Numbered from the stretch's first letter, positions 19,196 to 28,656 are shown. The stretch is DNA of 64,000 nucleotides from Mesorhizobium sp. Root102 (GCF_001425625.1 NZ_LMCP01000014.1:30528-94527), one strand, 5' to 3'. A program made the numbers and translations. The notes: generated from the letters alone by a model not told the origin.

Positions 19196-22100
19196 GCTTT
19201 TCCGATCTCTTCATTCGCCGGCCTGTCCTTTCGACGGTCCTTGCCTGCATGATCTTGCTCCTGGGTTTCCAGGGCATCTTCAACCTGTCGATCCGGCAGT
19301 ATCCGAAGGTCGACGAAACGGCCATCACCATCACGACGGCCTATCCAGGCGCCAGCGCCGATCTGATCCAGGGATTCATTTCCGCCCCCATCGCCCGCGC
19401 CGTTGCCTCGACCGAGAACATTGACTACGTCACCTCGTCCAGCCGGCCGTCGTCCAGCACCGTGACTGTGCAGATGAAGCTCGGCTCCAACCCCGATGTC
19501 GCGCTGACCGAAGTGCTGTCCAAGGTCCAGGGCGTGCGTGGCACCTTGCCCGACGCCTCCAAGGACCCTGTCATCGTCAAGGGCACCGGTCAGCAGTTCG
19601 CGATGATGTACATCTCGATGCAGAATCCGAACATGACGAAGGAGCAGCTGACGGAGTATATCGAGCGCGTCATCAGGCCGCGCATGTCGACCGTCGAAGG
19701 CGTCGCCGATGTGCAGATCTTCGGCGCGCAGGAATACTCGATGCGCGTCTGGATCGATCCGATCAAGCTCGCCGCGCGCGGCGTGACGGCCTCCGAAGTG
19801 CTGACGGCGATCAACAATTCCAACTTCCTGTCGGCACCTGGCAACACCCAGAACGAGTATGTCGTCTCGTCGATCACCGTGCGCTCGACATTGCAGACGC
19901 CGGAGGCGTTCGCCGAACTGCCGCTGCGCTCGACCGATGGCAATGTGGTTCGGTTGCGCGACGTGGCTCGCGTCGAACTCGCCGCCGCGAACACCGACAC
20001 CAGGGTCTCCTTCAACGGCAAGCCCGGCACCTTCCTCGCCATCTTCCCGACCCCGGCGGCCAATCCGCTGACCACGGCGGCGGCGCTCACCAAGCTGGTG
20101 CCGCAGATTCAGGAGACACTGCCGAAAGGCATGACGATCGAGGTCGTCTACGACGCGACCGGGCAGATCAGCGCCTCGATCTACGAAGTGTTCAAGACCA
20201 TTGCCGAGGCGGTTGCCATCGTCGTCGTCGTCATCCTTTTGTTCCTTGGCTCCTTCCGTTCGGTGCTGATGCCGATCATCACCATCCCGCTGTCGCTGAT
20301 CGGCGTCTGTTTCCTTTTGTTTGCGGTCGGCTATTCGATCAACCTCCTGTCGCTGCTGGCCATGGTGCTGGCGATCGGCCTAGTCGTCGACGACGCCATC
20401 GTGGTGGTGGAGAACATCCATCGCCATATGGAAGAAGACCACATGTCGCCGATGCAGGCCGCGTTCAGCGGTATGCGCGAAATAGCGTCAGCCATCGTTG
20501 CCATGACCATGACGCTGGCCGCCGTGTTCGCGCCGCTGGCTTTCACCGGCGGCCTGACCGGCGCGCTGTTCCGTGAATTCGCGGTCACGCTCGCCGGCTC
20601 GGTGGTGCTGTCGGGCGTCATCGCCATCACCATCACCCCGATGATGTCGGCACGCCTCCTGAAGTCCGGCACGCCGGGCCGTTTCCAGCGCATCGTCGAC
20701 GGCACCTTCGCGCGGGTCGAACATGTCTATGAGCGCGCCGTCACCGGGTCGCTGAACTATCGCCCATTGACGCTGATCATCGTGCTTGCGCTTGTCGGCG
20801 TCACCGGCTTCATGTTCACCAAGACCTCGAGCGAACTGGCGCCGGAAGAGGACCAGGGCTTTCTGCTCTCGCTTGTGACAGCGCCGCGTTATGCGACCTC
20901 CGACTACACCGAGACATACGTCAACCAGATTCTCGGTCTGGTGAAGGATATTCCCGAAACACGGGCGCAATTCTCGGCCGTCGCCTTCGGCGGCACGACA
21001 AACAGCGCCTTCGTCGGCTTTGCCTTCAAGGACTGGGCGGAACGCAAGCGCAATTCGAAGGAACTGCAGGCCGACATTACGGCTCGTATCGCCAAAGTGG
21101 CAGGTGTCCAGGCCTTCGTCTTCGCGCCGCCGACGCTGCCGGGCTCCGGCGGCGGCCTGCCCATCTCCATGGTGGTGCGATCGACCGGCGATTCCTCGGA
21201 AGTGTACGAGGTGGCCGAGCAGATCAAGAACAAGGCGCAAGCCTCCGGCCGCTTCATCGTCGTGCAGAATTCGATGGCCTATGACGCACCGGAGGTGACA
21301 GTGACCATCGACCGTGACCGCGCCGCGGCGCTGAACCTGCCGATCGCCGATATCGGCCGCACGCTGACATTGCTGGTCGGTGGCGCCGAAGTGGCGCAGT
21401 TCGACCGCGACTCCAACAGCTACGACATCATCCCGCAGGTGCCGCAGGAATTTCGCGACAACCCCGACAAGCTCGGCGAATACTTCGTACGCAGCGTGAC
21501 GGGCGAGATGGTGCCGCTGTCGGCGGTGGTCAAGATTTCGACCAATGCGGCGCCGGCCGCCATCGAACAGTTCAACCAGCTGAATTCGTCGACGATTTCG
21601 GCGCTTCCGCTGCCCGGCGTCACTACCGGCGACGGGCTGAAAGCGCTGGAGGACATCGCCAACGAGAGCCTGCCCGACACCTTCTTCGTCGACTATTCCG
21701 GTCAATCGCGACAGGAAAAGGAACAGGGCAACACCATCCTGATCGCTTTCGCGGCCGCCGTTGTCGTCATCTATCTGGTGCTGGCGGCACAGTTTGAAAG
21801 TTTCCGCGACCCGCTGATCATCATGATGGCGGTGCCGCTGTCCATCTTCGGCGCGATCGTGCCGCTCAATCTGGGCCTCGGCACACTCAACATCTACACG
21901 CAGGTTGGCCTGATCACACTGATCGGTCTGATCACCAAGCACGGCATCCTGCTGGTCGAGTTCGCCAACCAGCAGCGCGAAAAGCATGGAATGCGGCGGC
22001 GCGACGCCATCATCGCCTCGGCCAAGGTGCGCCTGCGGCCGATCCTCATGACGACGGCGGCGATGGCGCTCGGCGTTGTGCCGCTGATCACGTCCAGCGG

Positions 22101-22275
22101 CGCTGGTGCCGCGGCCCGCTATTCGATGGGCCTGGTCATCTTCACCGGCATCCTGGTCGGAACCATGTTCACGCTCTTCGTCGTGCCCATGTTCTACACC
22201 TTCATCGCCAGCAAGGACCTGCCTCACCTGGCCGAGAAACCGGATCCCAAGCTGATGCCGGCGCTGCCGAGCTAA
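19192..22275 (+). CDS. RND-family multidrug efflux pump (AcrB/MexF-like)
   Basis: Proton-driven inner-membrane exporter, 1027 residues, full length for the HAE-1 family. It begins FSDLFIRRPVLSTVLACMILL and has the twofold pattern of one membrane helix, a large periplasmic loop and six helices. The family motif GLVVDDAIVVVENI in helix 4 carries the two Asp residues of proton relay; GLITKHGILLVEFANQ is the equivalent second-half signature. It is co-translated with the adaptor gene. No outer-membrane TolC-like gene is adjacent. It is followed by a palindromic repeat and a strong terminator. Confidence 0.95.
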   Translation: MSFSDLFIRRPVLSTVLACMILLLGFQGIFNLSIRQYPKVDETAITITTAYPGASADLIQGFISAPIARAVASTENIDYVTSSSRPSSSTVTVQMKLGSNPDVALTEVLSKVQGVRGTLPDASKDPVIVKGTGQQFAMMYISMQNPNMTKEQLTEYIERVIRPRMSTVEGVADVQIFGAQEYSMRVWIDPIKLAARGVTASEVLTAINNSNFLSAPGNTQNEYVVSSITVRSTLQTPEAFAELPLRSTDGNVVRLRDVARVELAAANTDTRVSFNGKPGTFLAIFPTPAANPLTTAAALTKLVPQIQETLPKGMTIEVVYDATGQISASIYEVFKTIAEAVAIVVVVILLFLGSFRSVLMPIITIPLSLIGVCFLLFAVGYSINLLSLLAMVLAIGLVVDDAIVVVENIHRHMEEDHMSPMQAAFSGMREIASAIVAMTMTLAAVFAPLAFTGGLTGALFREFAVTLAGSVVLSGVIAITITPMMSARLLKSGTPGRFQRIVDGTFARVEHVYERAVTGSLNYRPLTLIIVLALVGVTGFMFTKTSSELAPEEDQGFLLSLVTAPRYATSDYTETYVNQILGLVKDIPETRAQFSAVAFGGTTNSAFVGFAFKDWAERKRNSKELQADITARIAKVAGVQAFVFAPPTLPGSGGGLPISMVVRSTGDSSEVYEVAEQIKNKAQASGRFIVVQNSMAYDAPEVTVTIDRDRAAALNLPIADIGRTLTLLVGGAEVAQFDRDSNSYDIIPQVPQEFRDNPDKLGEYFVRSVTGEMVPLSAVVKISTNAAPAAIEQFNQLNSSTISALPLPGVTTGDGLKALEDIANESLPDTFFVDYSGQSRQEKEQGNTILIAFAAAVVVIYLVLAAQFESFRDPLIIMMAVPLSIFGAIVPLNLGLGTLNIYTQVGLITLIGLITKHGILLVEFANQQREKHGMRRRDAIIASAKVRLRPILMTTAAMALGVVPLITSSGAGAAARYSMGLVIFTGILVGTMFTLFVVPMFYTFIASKDLPHLAEKPDPKLMPALPS

Positions 22276-22277
22276 TA

Positions 22278-22325
22278 GAGCAATTCCAGGAAAAGTCTGT
22301 AACGGTTTTCCGCTCGGAATTGCTC
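22278..22325. repeat. Short palindromic intergenic repeat (GAGCAATTCC type)
   Basis: Perfect 10-bp ends GAGCAATTCC ... GGAATTGCTC with AAAAG/GGTTTTCC inner parts, starting 3 bp after the efflux pump stop. This looks like a dispersed rhizobial intergenic palindrome. Confidence 0.7.
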
Positions 22326-22341
22326 AAGACACGTTGGAAAC

Positions 22342-22381
22342 AAAAGAAAAGAGGCCAGAAATTTCCGACCTCTTTTCTTTT
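22342..22381. terminator. Bidirectional intrinsic terminator
   Basis: Perfect 13-bp stem AAAAGAAAAGAGG / CCTCTTTTCTTTT with a 14-nt loop; the A/T-rich outer arms supply a U tract in either direction. It lies between the convergent efflux pump and L,D-transpeptidase genes. Confidence 0.8.
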
Positions 22382-22488
22382 TGGCTGGGCTCGATACCGC
22401 CGGTTTGAGCTGTACTCAATGCTGCAGCGTTTTCCGGTGGGAGCTTTGAGGCGCGGCAGCATGCTGCCACGCCATCGTTTCCAGCCTG

Positions 22489-22950
22489 CTACTTGACGAT
22501 GACGATGCTGGTGTTGGTCGCCCCGAATGTTTCGACGAGCTGGTAGAAATCGGCGGCGTTGTCGGGATGCAGTCGCACGCAGCCATGTGAAGCCGGCTGG
22601 CCTAGACGCTTGATCGCGTAAGTCGCATGCACCGCATAGCCGCCGCTGAAGAAGACCGAGTGCGGCATCGGCGCGTTGTCGTATTTCTTCGAATACCACA
22701 TCTCATGCATGCGGGTCGGCTTGAACGAGCCGGTCGGCGTCACATGAGCCCGATCGCCGGTGGAAACCTTCCAGGCGAAGGTCGGCCGGCCGTCGACCGA
22801 GACTTCCATGATCTGCTGTGAGAGCGAAACGCGTGCCACGATCTTGTTGGCGGCGTGCGCTGCGCCCGAGCCAGCGCCGAACAGCAGTGCGACGCCCGTC
22901 AGCGCGGCTGCGGTGATGTTGATGAGCTTGGCGGAAATGGCGGTACGCAT
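22489..22950 (-). CDS. Secreted L,D-transpeptidase (YkuD/ErfK family)
   Basis: 153-residue periplasmic enzyme that makes 3-3 peptidoglycan cross-links or attaches proteins to the wall. The ATG at 22950 follows AGAGAGGGG. A signal peptide (LTGVALLFGAGSGAAHA) precedes a compact YkuD domain with the catalytic block SHGCVRL (Cys nucleophile) and the upstream HATYAIKRLG histidine. It is a minimal single-domain form; rhizobial genomes carry many paralogues. It is monocistronic and convergent with the efflux operon. Confidence 0.93.
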   Translation of the reverse strand: MRTAISAKLINITAAALTGVALLFGAGSGAAHAANKIVARVSLSQQIMEVSVDGRPTFAWKVSTGDRAHVTPTGSFKPTRMHEMWYSKKYDNAPMPHSVFFSGGYAVHATYAIKRLGQPASHGCVRLHPDNAADFYQLVETFGATNTSIVIVK

Positions 22951-23306
22951 GATGAAGTCCCCTCTCTCTGCCGGTCCGGCCGGCTCCAATTCGATGACTG
23001 CTTATCCCAGCGTCATGTTTCGAGGGTATTTCGCAAAATGCTCATTTGTGTTTCGAATCTGTTTCCTCCGGTTAACAAGTGCAGACGTTTCATGGGAGCG
23101 AATGAGAGTCGGCTCCGCATCCGGCCGGCAGGACCAAAGTCAGGAACATGAGTATCTGCCTCTAAACGAAAGTGCGAATTAGCGTCATACGAAAGAAAGG
23201 TCGGCGACCTCGAAACCGAACTGAAACGAAGCGAGGCTTCAAGCGGCATCATCCGGATACGGGCCGCAAGCAAAGTTGACGCAACGAAAACAGCCGGTAA
23301 CGAAAC
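22951..23306. other. Intergenic region, 356 bp
   Basis: Divergent upstream region of the L,D-transpeptidase gene and the small membrane-protein gene at 23307. I see no protein-like frame, clear repeat or RNA gene in it. Confidence 0.5.
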
Positions 23307-23639
23307 ATGGGAACGAGATCGAACGCGCTGTCCTGGCTTTTCAGGATCAGCATCGCGGCAGCGGTCATCGGCGGCGGCGGCACGGTTGCCGGCACCCCGC
23401 TGACAAGCCTCGGCGGGATGACTTCAGGCGAGATTTCGACGCTGCATGCCGCACTGTTTTTCGCCACGGTCTGGATTGTTTCCAGCCTGCGCATCGCCCG
23501 GCTAAAGGCCCTCTGGCGGGTCGGCCTTAGGCTGACGGGTTTGCGCGGCGCCTCCGGCAACTTGCTGCCGAGAGGACCGAGGGCCCGCGCCGCGACGGGG
23601 GGCTCCGTGGGCGGCGCGGGCACTTCGGGGGTGTCCTGA
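23307..23639 (+). CDS. Small membrane protein of unknown function
   Basis: 110-residue frame. It has two hydrophobic segments (ISIAAAVIGGGGTVAG and HAALFFATVWIVSSL) and a basic C-terminal tail rich in Gly, Arg and Ala. The family is not recognised. The composition of the last 35 residues is GC-driven, so the true end of conservation is uncertain. No convincing ribosome-binding site precedes the ATG, which lowers confidence. It is followed 41 bp later by another tiny exported protein on the same strand, which suggests a small operon. Confidence 0.5.
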   Translation: MGTRSNALSWLFRISIAAAVIGGGGTVAGTPLTSLGGMTSGEISTLHAALFFATVWIVSSLRIARLKALWRVGLRLTGLRGASGNLLPRGPRARAATGGSVGGAGTSGVS

Positions 23640-23680
23640 AGCGACCCGCAACACGTTCATTTTTTTGGGGAATTGGTACG

Positions 23681-23848
23681 ATGAAAACGAAATTTGCCGC
23701 TTCGGTGCTGTCCGCACTGCTCTACGCACAGGGCCTGCTCGGTTTTGCGGGCCTTGCCACCGTGCTGCTGAGGGACCGCGCCCATGCAAGCGAACTGACC
23801 ATGGGCAGTGACATGCCGGTCGGCCCATCACTTCTGCTGGTACGCTGA
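23681..23848 (+). CDS. 55-residue membrane or exported peptide, unknown
   Basis: Frame ATG 23681 to TGA 23846-23848, read by hand. The N-terminus MKTKFAASVLSALLYAQG plus LLGFAGLATVLL looks like a signal peptide or single membrane anchor, with AHA a possible cleavage site and a short tail ending LLLVR. A GGGG stretch lies about 12 bp upstream of the start. No family recognised. Confidence 0.5.
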   Translation: MKTKFAASVLSALLYAQGLLGFAGLATVLLRDRAHASELTMGSDMPVGPSLLLVR

Positions 23849-23920
23849 GCCTCAAGAGTATCGGGCCCAGAGATGGAAAATCCGATGCTCAGCCAAACAA
23901 ATTGTCTGGGTGTCCGGCAA

Positions 23921-24622
23921 TCAACTGGCGAATTGCTGCGGCGGATCGAACCTGTAGCCGGCGCCACGTATGGTGGTGATGGTTTCGGTGTCGAGCTTGC
24001 GGCGCAGCCGCACGATGCGCGAATCGATCGAGCGATCGAACGCGTCGGCGTTTTCGGCGGGTGCTGCGGCAATGATGTCGTCACGCGTCAGCACCTTGCG
24101 TGGACTGGCCAGGAACAGCCTGAGCAGGGCCACCTGACCGGGCGAGAGCTGTTCCTCCGTGCCGGAGCGATGCATGACCATGGCCGACCGCAGATCGACG
24201 GTCGCGTTCTCCAGCACGATCAGTTCCTGGGTGCCCCTGCCGCGCCGCGAAAGCAGGCCGCCAACCCGGGCTGCCAGCTCCCTGACATTGAGCGGGCTCT
24301 CGACGACGTCGGCCGCACCCAACTCGAGCGCCAGCACCTTGTCGACGAGATCGGCCGGCCGGCAGATCAGGATGAACTCCGGTCCGCCCTCGCCGCCCCC
24401 GCCTTGGCCGCCATAACGCCGGAGCAGGTCGCGCCCCTCAGCCTGGCTGAGGCTGTCGCCGACGACGACGACGTCGATGCCCTTTCCCGACAGCAGCGAT
24501 TCGGCCTCCCAGGGCTGCCGCGCCTGGCGCACATCGTGACCGCGTCGCTCGAGATGGTCGGCGAGTTCGGTCGCGACCACTTCGGCAACGGAAACAAGCG
24601 CGATGATCGATCGTGCGGCCAT
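23921..24622 (-). CDS. OmpR-type regulator with a degenerate receiver domain
   Basis: 233-residue protein with a receiver-like fold and an intact winged-helix DNA-binding domain (LSPGQVALLRLFLASPRKVLTR, DSRIVRLRRKLD, TIRGAGYRF). The receiver lacks the key residues: the N-terminal acidic pair is replaced (IIALVSVAEV) and the phosphorylation aspartate position reads Gly in DVVVVGDS. It therefore probably works without phosphorylation, as an atypical response regulator. I chose the ATG at 24622 after GGGTGGG; longer starts exist. It is divergent from a normal OmpR-type regulator gene, with 94 bp between their starts. Confidence 0.85.
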   Translation of the reverse strand: MAARSIIALVSVAEVVATELADHLERRGHDVRQARQPWEAESLLSGKGIDVVVVGDSLSQAEGRDLLRRYGGQGGGGEGGPEFILICRPADLVDKVLALELGAADVVESPLNVRELAARVGGLLSRRGRGTQELIVLENATVDLRSAMVMHRSGTEEQLSPGQVALLRLFLASPRKVLTRDDIIAAAPAENADAFDRSIDSRIVRLRRKLDTETITTIRGAGYRFDPPQQFAS

Positions 24623-24716
24623 GTTTTCCCACCCTGCAACAGACATCCCGAGATGAGTGCTGGACATCATGTTTATACCCAATCTACTTTCCACTGAAAG
24701 TGGGAGCGAAAGCATC

Positions 24717-25442
24717 GTGCGGGCAAGAATTATCATCGTCGAGGATGAGCCCGACCTGAGGGACGCGGTTGCCGAATATCTCGAAGCCGCCGGCTATGAG
24801 GCGGTCACCGCTGAAAGTGCTATCGCCGCGCGCAGCCTCGTTGAAACGCAGTCGTTCCACCTCGCCATTCTCGACATCGCGATGCCCGGCGAGGATGGCC
24901 TGTCGCTCGGCCGCTGGCTGCGCTCGAAGCTGCCGATCGGCATCATCTACGCCACCGCCGCCGGTACCGCGCTCGACCGCATCGTCGGACTGGAGCTTGG
25001 TGCCGACGACTACATCGTCAAGCCATACGAATTGCGCGAAGTGCTGGCGAGGGTCCGCAGCGTGTTGCGCCGGGTTCCCCAGCCTCAGGAGCTTCAAGAC
25101 AAAAAGGCCAGGACCGATCGCCGTTCCGTTGCTTTCGGCCCTTTCCAGGCCGATCTCGACGGCAGGCTGGTCACCGGCGCCAATGGCGCGGTGGTCGACA
25201 TGGCCAAGAGCGAATTCGACGTGCTGGAGGTTTTCCTGACCCGCGCCAACCGGCTTTTGACCCGCGCCGCGATCTCCGAGGCGATCGGCTTCACCGAAGA
25301 TCCGGAATCGTCGCGCGCCGTCGACATTCGCATCATGCGGCTGCGCAAGAAGATCGAGACCGACCCGGCCAATCCGAAATTCCTGCGCACGGTGCGCGGC
25401 GAAGGCTATATCTTCTCGCTGCCGACCGGCGACGGCAACTGA
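24717..25442 (+). CDS. OmpR/PhoB-type response regulator
   Basis: About 241 residues: canonical receiver (IIIVEDEPDLRDAV acidic cluster, phospho-Asp in LAILDIAMPG, KPYELREV lysine) followed by a winged-helix domain (AKSEFDVLEVF, RAVDIRIMRLRKKIE, TVRGEGYIF). The GTG at 24717, after GGGAGCGAAAG, is the best-placed start; an ATG at 24669 is possible. It is followed after 79 bp by a hybrid histidine kinase, its likely partner. The DNA target and signal are unknown. Confidence 0.92.
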   Translation: MRARIIIVEDEPDLRDAVAEYLEAAGYEAVTAESAIAARSLVETQSFHLAILDIAMPGEDGLSLGRWLRSKLPIGIIYATAAGTALDRIVGLELGADDYIVKPYELREVLARVRSVLRRVPQPQELQDKKARTDRRSVAFGPFQADLDGRLVTGANGAVVDMAKSEFDVLEVFLTRANRLLTRAAISEAIGFTEDPESSRAVDIRIMRLRKKIETDPANPKFLRTVRGEGYIFSLPTGDGN

Positions 25443-25521
25443 GCAGCGAGGCCAGAGGGTTTCAGGCTCGGGCCGTTGCTCGTCGATCGAATTGGCATGA
25501 CCTCTGGAATGACGGCTGATA

Positions 25522-27609
25522 ATGACCGCTGAAGCAGCAAGCTCGGAGATGCAGGGTTTCAGGCAGGGCGCTGCGATGGCGGCCGTGCGTATCGTTCGCC
25601 GGCTGCGTGAGGCCGGCGACTGGCAGCGCGAGATGGAAGGTATCCTGGAAACGCTCTGCCGGGCCATGGATTCCCAGCGCGGCATCCTGTTTCGCTTGCG
25701 CGAACTGCCCGGCCAGGGCTTCGCCCAATCCGTCGCCGCCTATTGGATCGACCCTCTCTTTGGCGGCGAACTGGCGTCGCCGACTGTCATCATGCAGTCG
25801 ATCGTCAATTCGGACCCGCTGCTGGAGCGGCTGGCCGAGGACGAGCGGCAAGGCAAGATCTTCGCCGGCCACACGCGCAATCTCGATGGCTTTCTGAGAA
25901 CCGATTTCGAAAAGCAGAACATCAAGTCGTTCCTGTCGGTGTCGGTCTTCGCGCACGGCCATCTCTGGGGCACGCTAGCGGTCAATGACTGCGTCAACGA
26001 GCGCGAGTGGACCGACGAGGAAGAGGCGACACTGCACATCATCGCGCTGGCCATCGGCGATGCCATCGAACGCTCGCTGTCCGAAGCCCATGCCAGCGAG
26101 GTCATTCGCCGCACCATGCTGCAGGCCTCGCTCGACGCTATCGTCGTCATCGATGAGACCGGCTCTATCATCGAATTCAATCCGGCCGCCGAGAAGATGT
26201 TCGGCTTCCAGCGCAGCGACATCCTCGGCAAGGATCTGCTCGATACCATCGTGCCGATCTATTACCGAAAGGGCTATGCTTCGGGAGCCGAATACATGTC
26301 TGGCCGCGGCGCGCCGATGGTCGGCCAGCGGCTCGAGACGGTGACCCAGAACGCCGCCGGCGAGGTGTTCCCGATCGAGCTGACGGCAACCGAGATGCGG
26401 GTCGCCGACCGCCGCCTGATCTTCGGCTCCATCCGCGACCTGCGCGACAAGCTTCGCGCCGAGGAGGAGATCGGCCGCCAGCGCGAGAAGCTGCACCAGA
26501 ATGAGAAGATGGCGGCGATGGGTTCGTTGCTGGCCGGCGTGTCGCATGAGCTCAACAACCCGCTGGCCGTGGTGGTGGCGCAATCGACGCTGCTGCACGA
26601 GTTCGCCTCCGATCCGCAGACCAAGGTGCGCGCAGAGAAAGTCCGTGCCGCCGCCGAGCGCTGCGGCCGCATCGTCAAGAGCTTCCTGTCCATGGTGCGC
26701 CTTCATCCCGCGGCGCAAGCCGAAACCGACCTCAACCAGGTGATCCGTGCAGCGTTGGAAGTGACCGCCTATGGCGCGCGCTCAAGCGGCATCATCATCG
26801 ACACCGACTTCGCCGCCGGCCCGCTGCTGGCCATGGCCGACGCCGACCACGTGACGCAGGTGGCGGCCAATTTCCTCATCAACAGCCAGCACGCTCTGGC
26901 CGGCATTGCCGGCGACCGGCTGATCAAGGTGCGGACGTTCCGCAGCGACCGGGGTCACCCCTGCTTCTCGGTCGAGGACAACGGGCCCGGCGTGCCGGAA
27001 GCGATCCGCAGCCGCATCTTCGAATCCTATTTCACCACCAAGCCGGTCGGCGTCGGCACCGGCATTGGCCTGTCGATCTCGAAATCGATCATCGAGCGGC
27101 ACAATGGCAATGTCTGGTTCGAGGAAGTGCTGCCGCGAGGAGCGCGTTTTGTCGTCCAGCTGCCCGCCATCGTAGCCGGCCTTGCCACAGCCGGCGAGAA
27201 CCAGCCGCGATCGAGCGGCCTGCGCCACGCCTTGATCATCGACGACGAGCCGGATGTTGCCGGCTCGCTCTCCGACATTCTCGAATTGATGGGCATCAAG
27301 TCGCGGATCGTGCCGGTCTGGGAATCGGGCGCCGCCACCTTGAGCGGTCACATGCCGCCGGACATCGTCTTTTCGGATTTGCGCATGCCTGGCGTCAGCG
27401 GCATATCGATCTATCGCGAGCTGCTCGCCCAAAAGCCTGACCTGGCGCGGCGTTTCGTGCTGGTTACCGGCGACCTGATCGGCGCGAAGGCCGAAATCGA
27501 GGCCCTGCCCGCACAGCAGCGGCCGCAGATCCTGGAAAAGCCGTTCAGCACGCTGGATGTGCGCAGTGTGCTGTCCGCCATTGCCGAACAGGCGGCAATA
27601 AAAGGATAA
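25522..27609 (+). CDS. Cytoplasmic hybrid histidine kinase (GAF-PAS-HisKA-HATPase-REC)
   Basis: 695-residue sensor without membrane segments. An N-terminal GAF domain (about 30-190) is followed by a PAS domain (about 200-320, DAIVVIDETGSIIEFNPAA), a HisKA dimerisation helix with phospho-H342 in GVSHELNNPLA, a HATPase_c domain (N box NFLINSQHAL, G boxes VEDNGPGVP and GVGTGIGLS) and a C-terminal receiver (IIDDEPD, SDLRMPG, EKPF). The kinase follows the OmpR-type regulator at 24717 and may pass phosphate to it through the attached receiver. The signal is unknown; GAF and PAS suggest a small cytosolic ligand or redox cue. Confidence 0.93.
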   Translation: MTAEAASSEMQGFRQGAAMAAVRIVRRLREAGDWQREMEGILETLCRAMDSQRGILFRLRELPGQGFAQSVAAYWIDPLFGGELASPTVIMQSIVNSDPLLERLAEDERQGKIFAGHTRNLDGFLRTDFEKQNIKSFLSVSVFAHGHLWGTLAVNDCVNEREWTDEEEATLHIIALAIGDAIERSLSEAHASEVIRRTMLQASLDAIVVIDETGSIIEFNPAAEKMFGFQRSDILGKDLLDTIVPIYYRKGYASGAEYMSGRGAPMVGQRLETVTQNAAGEVFPIELTATEMRVADRRLIFGSIRDLRDKLRAEEEIGRQREKLHQNEKMAAMGSLLAGVSHELNNPLAVVVAQSTLLHEFASDPQTKVRAEKVRAAAERCGRIVKSFLSMVRLHPAAQAETDLNQVIRAALEVTAYGARSSGIIIDTDFAAGPLLAMADADHVTQVAANFLINSQHALAGIAGDRLIKVRTFRSDRGHPCFSVEDNGPGVPEAIRSRIFESYFTTKPVGVGTGIGLSISKSIIERHNGNVWFEEVLPRGARFVVQLPAIVAGLATAGENQPRSSGLRHALIIDDEPDVAGSLSDILELMGIKSRIVPVWESGAATLSGHMPPDIVFSDLRMPGVSGISIYRELLAQKPDLARRFVLVTGDLIGAKAEIEALPAQQRPQILEKPFSTLDVRSVLSAIAEQAAIKG

Positions 27610-27678
27610 AAAAGAGGCCCCCAACCGACATCGCGGCGGGAGCCGAAAGGAGCGCTGGAGGAGCGCTCGGGGAGGTCA

Positions 27679-27721
27679 GAGCACGATCCCCAAAGAGGGA
27701 ACCGGTTTTCGGGATCATGCT
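27679..27721. repeat. Rhizobial palindromic repeat, degenerate copy
   Basis: GAGCACGATCCC ... AACCGGTTTTC ... GGGATCATGC, a divergent copy of the element seen at 35595, 38153 and 55120. It lies 11 bp beyond the stop of the gene at 27732 and after the hybrid kinase, between two convergent genes. Confidence 0.75.
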
Positions 27722-27731
27722 TCGACAGAAG

Positions 27732-28142
27732 TCAGAAAATGTTCGGCGTGCCGGTCAACGGCGCAGCATTGGCGATCATGCGGATTGCGCGGCTCTTGTG
27801 TGCTCCGGACTGCTCCGCAATGGCGCGCAGGCAATCGATGCTCTCGGCGCCCCAGGCCTGCCCCCTGCAGGCAAAGTCGGTCAGCGGCATCGGCAGACGC
27901 GCGGTCCTGGTCGTCGTCTGCGCACCCTCGACGAGGTTGGCCGGTGGATTCAGCGAAGCGAAGGCTGGCCCGATTGTCGGCGTGAACGCCATTCCGATGA
28001 GGGCGCAAGCAGCCAGCACCATGAACATCGCCATGGGGTGGTCACTGGCCCGCTGGCGCAGCGCCAGTTTCGGACGGCGGTCATTGCGCACTGGAGCCTG
28101 AAGGCGGCCCTCGCCGCGGATCGTCTGGACTTTCGCATGCAT
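27732..28142 (-). CDS. Single-span membrane or exported protein of unknown function
   Basis: 136 residues. A basic N-terminal cytoplasmic part of about 38 residues precedes one hydrophobic stretch (MAMFMVLAACALIGMAF) and an extracytoplasmic tail. The tail ends in a domain with two cysteines (FACRGQAWGAESIDCLRAI), possibly a disulphide. The ATG at 28142 has GGGGAAGGC upstream. I do not recognise the family. It is monocistronic and shares the 514-bp region at 28143-28656 with the divergent Rieske oxygenase gene. Confidence 0.65.
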   Translation of the reverse strand: MHAKVQTIRGEGRLQAPVRNDRRPKLALRQRASDHPMAMFMVLAACALIGMAFTPTIGPAFASLNPPANLVEGAQTTTRTARLPMPLTDFACRGQAWGAESIDCLRAIAEQSGAHKSRAIRMIANAAPLTGTPNIF

Positions 28143-28656
28143 TGCCTTCCCCTTCGCTGAGTTTCCTTTGGTGATAAAACGAATTTAATCGCACTTGGTA
28201 ACGGGCGAATGATACGGAGAGCTTGCCCGTGTAACAGCATCGCAACACTGGTAACGGGCATAATCGGGCAAAACCGGCCACGGCCGGATACGCTGGTCTG
28301 TTTTGCGAAGCTGTTTCATGCGCGCGATCAGGATATTGCTGGAACGTCGATATCCGGCAGCAAAGCCCAACCTCAGCCGGCGAACTATGAGCAACCTCAC
28401 ACTCCGGACAGGGAAGCAGTATTTTTTGCGAGAAAACGGGCGAGATTTTCTCGGAACGAGCGCTGCCCCTCGCCCAAGACGCTCGTTCCACAAGCCATGT
28501 TAAGGCTCGGAATTTCCCGTATTTTCCTCGGTTGCTTCGGTCGAAAATCGACTTCGGCACGGATGAACAGAAATACGATACTTTCACAAGCCATTGCATT
28601 TCAATGAAAAATATGATTTTATTGAATGAGTATTCAATAAAAAGAAGAGACGTTTT
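28143..28656. other. Intergenic regulatory region, 514 bp, relatively AT-rich at its right end
   Basis: Divergent region between the unknown membrane protein and the Rieske oxygenase gene. It holds two copies of TGGTAACGGGC (about 28196 and 28249), a perfect inverted repeat GGAACGAGCG-N17-CGCTCGTTCC (28453-28489) and the palindrome at 28617-28642. No protein-like frame is evident. Confidence 0.6.
28617..28642. promoter_or_regulatory. Operator 1 of the methylated-amine regulon (TTGAA-N6-TTCAA)
   Basis: Perfect inverted repeat with 11-bp arms TTTTATTGAAT / ATTCAATAAAA around GAGT; its core is TTGAA-TGAGTA-TTCAA (28622-28637). It ends 14 bp before the Rieske oxygenase start, so a bound protein would block transcription or ribosome loading. 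The core arms and spacing match sites at 32574 and 40912. Confidence 0.7.

Noticed and set aside
20488..22227. 579-codon minus-strand frame
   Set aside because: Antisense to the RND pump gene; composition rich in His, Arg, Asp and Gln without family motifs.
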